A DNA stretch of 64,000 nt from the NCBI GenBank assembly GCA_963693285.1, contig OY848922.1, positions 6,064,923-6,128,922 on the forward strand. Direction: 5' to 3'. Position 1 is the stretch's first letter; the number at the start of each line of letters is the position of its first letter. This stretch comes from Xestospongia muta. Taxonomy: Eukaryota; Porifera; Demospongiae; Haplosclerida; Petrosiidae. This document shows positions 48,001 through 57,200 of the stretch, piece by piece. The notes under the pieces are model-generated. The model made no database searches. It saw only the letters and a program-made list of their open reading frames with translations, and was not told where the DNA came from. The position numbers and the translations under genes were made by a program.

Positions 48001-51000
48001 CACTTTCACTGTGCTCCTGTTTACAAGGGACAGATACTTCAGCTTTGAGTGCCCCTTCATCATATGCCAATATATCAGAACAAGCTGATATAGCTTCACA
48101 GATAACTTTGCGCAATTTAAAGCAATTTTTAGTTACACCATTGTAGTAGACCTCAATCAAATAGAATCGATCAACTAATAAGACAGAACCAAATAAATCT
48201 TCAGAATAAAGTAAAACAGCATAACGAAGCTGTCTTGGACAACTATCTATATAAAATTGTGGACGTTCTGTTCTGTCAACAAGAGAAGCTACAACAGCTG
48301 GAAACACACCCTAAAAATAGAGAATGATGGTATTTTTTATTTATTATCAAAACATGTTTGCAGAAGGTACACTAATTTGCAAGTGAATGCTTTTAACACT
48401 AACAACATCAATCATTGTTGAGTTGTAGAACAGTTACATTACTTACCTGAGGAACGACTTTACTTCTGAACGTAATAATCATTGGATCACATTTTCTATG
48501 AAAAAGAATTATATCTTTCTCTTTTGCCTGTTGAGGTGGTAATACTACTGGCATAAAATAGCGCTTAACACCATCAGTTGTCGAGAGTGGAGTAATAATA
48601 TGCAGATAACGAAGCAACATTAAAAAGGCATGCTTTGTAAAAAGAGAAGAAACAAACGGTAGGCAAACATTATCAAGTAAAGATTCATCAAATACTCCAA
48701 ATTCACGAAATGCTCGCTGAGTGTCTCGTGTTATAGACTTACCCTCGAGTAAAATATCCTCTAAGGAGTCTACAAATGACACACGTATCAATGCTGAGAG
48801 CAGGTCAAGGAGATATTGAGGATTACTAAATATTACGTTACGAAGGACAATTGGAAAATACAGAAACAAGGCCATAGTATGTAAGTGGGATAAAGAATTC
48901 ACGACATCATTTCCATCCATACCAAGACTACCTCCAATACCATGACAAGATTCTAATGAAATTATTCCATGATCCTCTTGTGATGCCTCCTCTTTCAAAC
49001 GCAATTCAAACATGTACCAACGTACTGGTATGGGTGTGGCAATGCCAATTTCCTTCTGATAGGACATAATATGCTGTCGAAGAGAAGATGATATTTTCTT
49101 TCGATTCCACCAGCAAAGATTATCAACAGGAAATATGAGCTTTTTTGGATCCTCATTAGGAAAAATAAAATGATCATGAAACTCACTAAGAGTAGACATT
49201 AGCTGCTCATTCTTAAATTCTAATGGCTCATACAATTCTTTTTTGCCGCGCTTAATTTTGTCATAGCAAGTGCCAATGACCATAAAAAGTGGTAAGCTTT
49301 TCTTTCCTTTTGCAACAACAGCATTTTTAGAAGAAACTATTGAACGTACAAAATGCTCTATCAGCTCTAGGTTTGTCATCTGTAACTCACTGGGTTGATT
49401 GAGCAACTTACCATTCAGTGAGTAGCAAAACTGAGGCTTTTCAAAAAGGCTTTCTGTTAACTTTGTACAGATTATATTTATGGTATTGCCACGAATAAAT
49501 GCTCGTGATACATCTGCAAATTGTGGCTGACCACCACTATCAAGAACATTTATCCATGTAGCTTTGTGGCGATTTTGTGCTTTTTTTTGCTTTGTAAATA
49601 CTTTTGCTAATTCTCTAGAATATTGATCAGAATGCATGTCTGTACTGGAAGATGATAGCTCTTTAGCTGGGCTGGCACTAGAAACTGCAAGTCTTGTAGC
49701 TTTGTCAGATGAGATTGTAGTGCTGCTTGTAGAAATATGAAAGGTTTTCTTCTCTGTTTGATTGGGTTTTATAGTTGTATCAATATCAGAATCCAACTCA
49801 TTCAAATCTTTTTCTGATATTGTTGATGTTACTGCAGTAGGCAATGGTACAGCAGCATTGTAACTTTTTACATTTTGCTTTGCCAACCCAGTCATGCTAG
49901 TTTCACCAAGTGTGAATTTTTGAGGTGATTCTGCAGATAACGTGGTACTACTAGCATCTTCTGAAATAGGATCATCGGTTTCTTGTTGTGAATCTTGCTC
50001 TAGTGCATGAATTGCATCTGAGAGCATCCTTAGTAAGTCGAGACTGGTAACCTTTTCCCATATCTTTCCTTCATTGCGTCCAGCAACCCTCTCCAATGCT
50101 CGTATAGGTCTTGTTGCTAATGCTGTACTGTTGTGAAATCTAGGTGCACTCCAGTTGAACAGAAGTGACTTGAATGCTGTTTTACCAACACAAGGTGGTC
50201 CCATAAGAACAAGTCTCATGTTAGTCAGTTGAACATTGCCTTTGTGGAGACCACGTTTGAAAAGTCGTTGTAACGCTGTAATAAAATACAAGAGAACATC
50301 GTATTAATGATTGAATAAAGTATTGTATTATTAAAATGATATTATATTAATCATATTAATAATTCAACATATATGCGATCTTTTAATGAATTATTTAATA
50401 TATATTTATCTCAAGATTGGAGGCTCTGCATAAATAAATTACTGAATATTAGCCAATAGAGAAGAGTGCATGAAGAAATAAAAGAACTACAGTACTGCAT
50501 CTTATATAAGAAAACTCCACAAATAATGTCTCAAGTTATTGATTATAATAGCTAAATTTCTTAATTGCTGTAACCATAAATTCTATAATTTTAGTAATAG
50601 TCATGATTCTATTTGTATGGTCATGTCTACTTATTTCATATATTTATTTCATTGCTGTTTGGCACTTAATTAAGATATAAAAGAAATTAACATCATGTTG
50701 TAACTACTAATACATATTACTGCTAATGAGTTTAATTTATTTAAAAATTTGGCATAAGTGACTGCAGTATTGTAGCTGCTGTAAAAACATTATCTAAGAA
50801 TTACTTAATAATTACATTATTCTAACTATGCTGCTGTAAGTAATGAATCTTAAGATATTGTAATGTAACTACAACAATAAAAAGAAGTACAAAGGAAAGC
50901 TTAAAAATTATAAACTATTTAGAATATTAAATAAACAGTTCTACAATAATATAAACTATACAAGGATAATAAAATTACTGTGATATACATACTTGTTATA

Positions 51001-51155
51001 TCAAGTTATCAAATACATACCTTCATCTATTATCAGCTTTGCAATGTCTCGATAGCCTTCACTCTGAGCTAATTCAGCTGGAGTTTTACCATCCTGAGTG
51101 AAGAATGAATGTATTAATTAATAGAAAGGCAAACAGTATGTGTAAATGACATATG

Positions 51156-51237
<82 letters not shown>

Positions 51238-54200
51238 TACATCACTTGCTTGACTCAGTTTCAGTTGTAATCAACTAGCTAAATAGATATGCATAAAAAC
51301 TTTGTAAACTTGTCGATGATCTGTTTTAAATTCATGGAATTATCTCAATTGTGGTTGGTAAAGGAAGAACATCATTAATTCTCATTTAAATTGCATATCA
51401 AAGGAAGGCAGATATCAGATTCCTTCTTAATGATATTATTATAAACTTTAATACTATTCTTAATATGGACAATCTTCATTAATTATTTTAAGTCAGCCAA
51501 AAATTATCCAACCACCACATCATTGCAAACACTACTGAGGACATTTAATAAAAAATTGTACAACACATAATATTTCCTCCTTCTTTGGTAATTATAATAT
51601 AACAAATATAACTATTCTAATAATAACTACAAGCTTATATTTTTTGCTTTTTTCATCACTGCTAAAACTAGAAACTAGTAACCTATCTTAATACTAAAGT
51701 CAATCAATGTTGCTATTCTGTTGCCAATTAAATGTATGGCTCCCATTGAAAAGGTTGTGACAGTCATTTTGTTGCAGTTATGATAATAAAATATTGACAA
51801 AATCAGACTTATTAGACTCTATCTATACTTAATGAATTAAATGAGGTTAACAAAAAAGTGTAATATGACTAACAATCAACTATTTCATGGAAAAGAAATG
51901 TTGGTAGTTTATTATTATATTGTTGAAGTACAATTTTAGAAGTTCATTCAAACTGTTCATGATTAGGATAAATATATTCATATAATTAGCAATTGTGATG
52001 GCAGTAACTTATATAAGTTCATTTGTTGCTCTTAGAAGCCTACGTCATACGAAACAATAAAATAAAATAATATGATATGGACATGTCCTTTATTTATACA
52101 TATAAATGAAAGGATCCAAAGAGTTGTCATTTCAAAATGAGAAAACCTGTCAAGCTAATAGTTTCATACAAATAATTGGTACACAGATATTTGTATAAAT
52201 CTTTGTATTAATAACCAAGTCTCCCTTGGAGCAGGTTTCATTTGGACTATGCAGGAACGTTTATGGGAAGAATGTGTTTTTAACCTAATAGATGGATCAA
52301 AATGATATCTGCTGCTACTTTGTTTCTCATGGTCTTCTGGAGAGGTGGTGTCTGTTAATGGTAGTGTGTTCACAAGTGCTAAGTTCAAGAAGTTACTAGT
52401 TCACTGTGTCATCTGGCATCATATGAAGTCAGAAAATGAGCCATACAGAGCTTAAAACAATGTATGATGAAGTTACCATATAGTTTTTGGTGACCAAATT
52501 ATCAAAAGTTTTGCTTTCTTTTACCTTGACTATATACCTTGACTATATGATTTAGTTCAGAACTTGTTGAAATAGCTGTAAACATTTTGTGCCTTGCCAC
52601 CGAGCAATTACTAAGTTTCCACTCTGAAGTACCGTAGTTCTCCGAGTAAGCGCCCATGGGTGCTTACAGTTCATTGGAATTTGAAAGGGTTGGGCGCTTA
52701 CACGGGATTTTTAAAAACAGCTTCTAGTAAGCGCCCACTTATGAATAATTAATTAATTAATAACGTGAATATTCCGTATGTATGATGTAGAAGTTAATGC
52801 TGTCGAGGCTCTGAGAACTCACCCGATACGCTGTACACTCAAGGACAAAAGGAGAAAGATCCTCCATTGAGCAAGGTGGTTTACATTGTGAGCTGACCTT
52901 TTGAATTCCAAACGAAACAAAAGACAACGAAACTATATAATATCTAAACCTAGAAAATGGCTAGCCTAACTTTTTTCTTTGCTCAACACGTGATAATAAC
53001 CACAACAACTACAAATCTAAGAGGGTGAGATGGGGGAGGGCGCTTGCACAGGGAATTGACATTTTCCTTTAAGGACAAAAATAAGGAGGTGGGCGCTTAC
53101 ATAGAGGTGGGCGCTTGCTCGGGGAACTACGGTATCTTGTACTCTCCTGTTTCTTTGAAAACTTTTTAACCCTTGTTTGAATTGCCACATCATCTTTTTA
53201 ATTTGCTGGCTTCTTCTCGTATTGTGCGTTTATATAGACGTCTATGGATACTGGAAGTAGTTTAATACGATATTTAAGGTCTGTATTCAAGAAGTAAGTT
53301 TTCAATAGACAGCTGTTACACCTTCCATTGAGTGAAATGAGAGAGTAGGTAAGTTACATCGTAATTATGAGAATAGTTGTTTTATAAATTGTTGTCAAAG
53401 GTTAGCTGTGATTCTAGACATGTATATACAGTATATATATTATGTATATTATGTGTTGTAGTTATATTGTGTGCCAGTTTTCTCATATAAGCTTCGTCAA
53501 ACATAGATAGGCTATCATGTTTACAAGTCAATATGAAGTCCAGATATAGGAGAGACACTTTCAACAAAGAAGGAACACAACAATCCTCATGATAGATTCA
53601 CTGTTGCTGTGATGAAAGGCAAATTGATAGTTGGTCACACCCTAAAAGAAATTTTAATGATATGTTGGTTCTTTCTTCACAAAGGAGGAACGATACCCTG
53701 TACAGTCAAGGACAAAAGGAGAAGATCCTCCATTAAGCAAGGCAGTTTAAAAATGCCTTGTGAGCTGACTTTTCAATTTCAAACGGAACAAAAAACAACG
53801 AAACTTTAATGTCTAAACTTTGAAAATTGCTAGCCTAACTTATTTGTCATTGTTCAACACGTAATAACCACAACAACCAAAATCTAAGAGGGTGAGATGG
53901 GGGTGGGCGCTTGCATGGGGAATTGACATTTTTCTTTAAGAACAAAAATATGAGGGTGGGTGCTTATATAGAGGTGAGAGCTTGCTCGGGAAACAACGGT
54001 ATATATATATATATATATATAATTATATATATATTGTACATGTATAATTATACGTATACTCATTATTATAAAATATATGACATTACAATATGTTTGTATA
54101 CTTTAGAAATGTCACAAGTATCTTGTTGGATCTACATAAGTATGATATAATTCAAAGCATGGCACAACACATAATGCTACTTTACATTGTTTACAATGGT

Positions 54201-57200
54201 ATGTTGTGGTATTTCTACCATTTTGTTTCTTATGACTACAGACAATACATTCATGTTGTGAAGGCTTTCCACTTGAATGAGGTGGTATTTTGCCAAGGAA
54301 ATGACACTCATGGAGGCATGCATCTGGAGCGAGTCGAGGAGAAGATACAGACGAAGTATGATCAATACTGGCTCTGGTGAGCATTTGTGTTGCTAGCTTT
54401 ATTCAAACTGGACATGGCTCATATTCCTTTCTGTTTGAGTAGACATTCGATACAGGATGTAGACATTCACAATAGCTAAGTCTATCAAGTGGAAGGTTGC
54501 TCATTTGTACCATTTCACTGTCCTGTAGTTGAAGCTGTAATATGAAAGAAGTTGACCACTTTTATCTACTCCACCCATAAAGGTATTGTACCTATCAACC
54601 ATTAGTGGCTTCTCTACATTTTTTCTTCCTGTAGATGACAATCGTGTTCTATGAGTTTACGTTACCATACTGCTATCATGGACTGTGCTAAGAATGGTTA
54701 TGAGCCGTTTCTCTTTCCATTGCAAGGCAAGTATGCCATTCTCTAAGTTCTCTGTTCTTACCATTCCTTTCTTCAATCCTTTTCTTATCTGTCCAGTTTG
54801 TGCTTTACATTTTGCTTTTGATTTCCATTCTAGAGGTATACCTTTTCTATCTACACAGGCTGTACTACACACTCCCAAACCTTTCATTTTCATATCTACA
54901 AACAGTGATGGTCTGGTATAATAATTGTCCATGTATATATGGTGTCCTGCTTTCTTGAGTGACCCAAGTAGTCTCATTACAATAACATGTGTAGCAGTTT
55001 TGTTCTCTCCAACATCTAACTTATCATCCTTTCCAAACAAATTAATACTGCGTTTACACTGATTCCCACCTCAAACTCCCTTGGTCCTTCCTGTGCCAAC
55101 ACAGGTTGTAGCTCGCATTTACATTACGAACATTCAAACTCAAAAGTAATTATTATTATTATTAACTTATGACCACACCTTTAAAATCTAAAATGGCTGC
55201 CTAGATAAGGAAATCTTTATTGACCTATATGATGATGAACAGATTAAAAAGACTGAAAAAAAGATGCTATAGAGCGAGACAAGCAAGAAATAAGTGAAGA
55301 TTATTCACCTTTGTCATACTATTCTTTGCTATATAAGTGTTTCCTATTATTCGTGGAGAAAAACGACTGTGGTGTTTACCAAGGTAAGTAATAAAATTGT
55401 AGGGTATATTCGTCTTTCTTCATGATAGATCTGACTACCGGTAGGCATACATTGTAAAGCAGACCTTTACAGAAGCTGATTGGATGGTAAAATTTCGGTT
55501 AAGTAGATCAACATTCAGCCACCTATGCCATCTACTATCACCAGTCATACCAAAGCAAAATACCAATATGCGTACATCATTGTCAGTGGAGAAACATGTT
55601 GCTGTAACACTGTGGTTTCTGGCAACACCAGGAGAATACAGGACTGCAGTATTGAGTCGTGCTGAGTCAAGCTGACACGGTAGAGTTTATTGGGCTGGCG
55701 TGGTTCAATATGGTCATAATATAAACATAAGGATCTGGAAAAGGTGCCATTTCAAAAAATAGAAAAACTGTCAAGCCAATGGTTTCATAGAAATAATTGG
55801 TATACAGACATTTTGTATAAATTTTTGTATTAAAACTTGTAATGTTGTAATTTTTTATACCAAATTTAAGATGATTCTAACACAATATATTTGGACATTG
55901 TAGCCAAAAACTGGAGATGTTGTTATACAAAATAGTTGTAAACATGGAACAGGTAATGTGATAAATGATACTTGCACATTTCATTTCTACAGATCATGTG
56001 AAACTATACATATACAGAGTTATAACATGATCAAACATTCTAAGGTTGATTTGCTACACTTAACATTCCAAGTACAAGAGTGAAGTGATTATGTCAGTCT
56101 TCAAATTACACATACAATAGCAAATAGCATAAAAGAGTATTTACACTGATCTGTAATAACATTTTAATATCATACTTAGTGTGATATTTATAACCTATGA
56201 CTACTTCATGCAATCATACAATGATCTTTCGTACCTTATCAACAACAGTAATGTCAGCACCATTAGTAATTAACATTTTGATGATCTCTGGATGATTATT
56301 GCGAGCTGCCCAATGTAATATAGTCTGGCCATCCTGTAACAATAAAACAAATAAGCAATACATACACAATGTACACTATACAGATCAATTTCAACTCAAT
56401 GTACTAGTAGTACACAGTACATTCATAATGTTCATAAAATTTATGTATATATATCTACTATATAATTCTAATAATGTCTTAATTACGTATATGTTATGAG
56501 TATCATTATCTGTTCCTGTCCCACCATAACATGATTTTGTGTATACTATATAAGTGCCATATGGGGTGTGTTAACAAATGTTCCATATCGCTGCGAATCT
56601 ATCTTAAGTCATCACATAATGGTGACGAGACTGGATCTTTCAGTAAGTCACTACTAAGAAGACGAGACAAGATGGCTGACCATATAGGAACATGGGAAAA
56701 TTATGCTTCCAACATTATTGTAGGGCTAATGATGTCGTTGATAAGGCAGACATTGGGAGTTTTCTGTAGTGTTTGTGGTCTGTTGATGCATAAACTAATC
56801 AAGAGTTTACTAATGCCTAAGAAGTCTGTCTGATTATCTTTCAAATCAATTGTAGACTTGGTGATGGAGCATTATAGCCCAAAACCATGAGTGTTGTCTA
56901 GTGTTTTAAATTTAATTTAAGGCTACAACAGCCAGGAGAGGCAGTGGCAACCTTTATAGCTGATCTGAGACAACTATACATATTTTGTGAATATGGGGAT
57001 ATGTTAGATGACATACTACATGATCGTTTAGTGGGTGGTATTCGACAGCTGAGTATTCAACAATGACTGCTGGCTGAACCCACCTTAACTAACTCTGAAA
57101 TGTGCTTTTGAAGTGGTACTTGCAATGTAGTGGGCAGAGAATGATACAAGAGATATTCAGTGCTAAAAGCCTACTTGTTATACCGTTATGGAGGAAACCA

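Noticed and set aside
53911..54150. 79-codon plus-strand frame rich in Ile and Tyr
   Set aside because: Runs through the AT microsatellite at 54001-54060; no conserved partner at the second locus.
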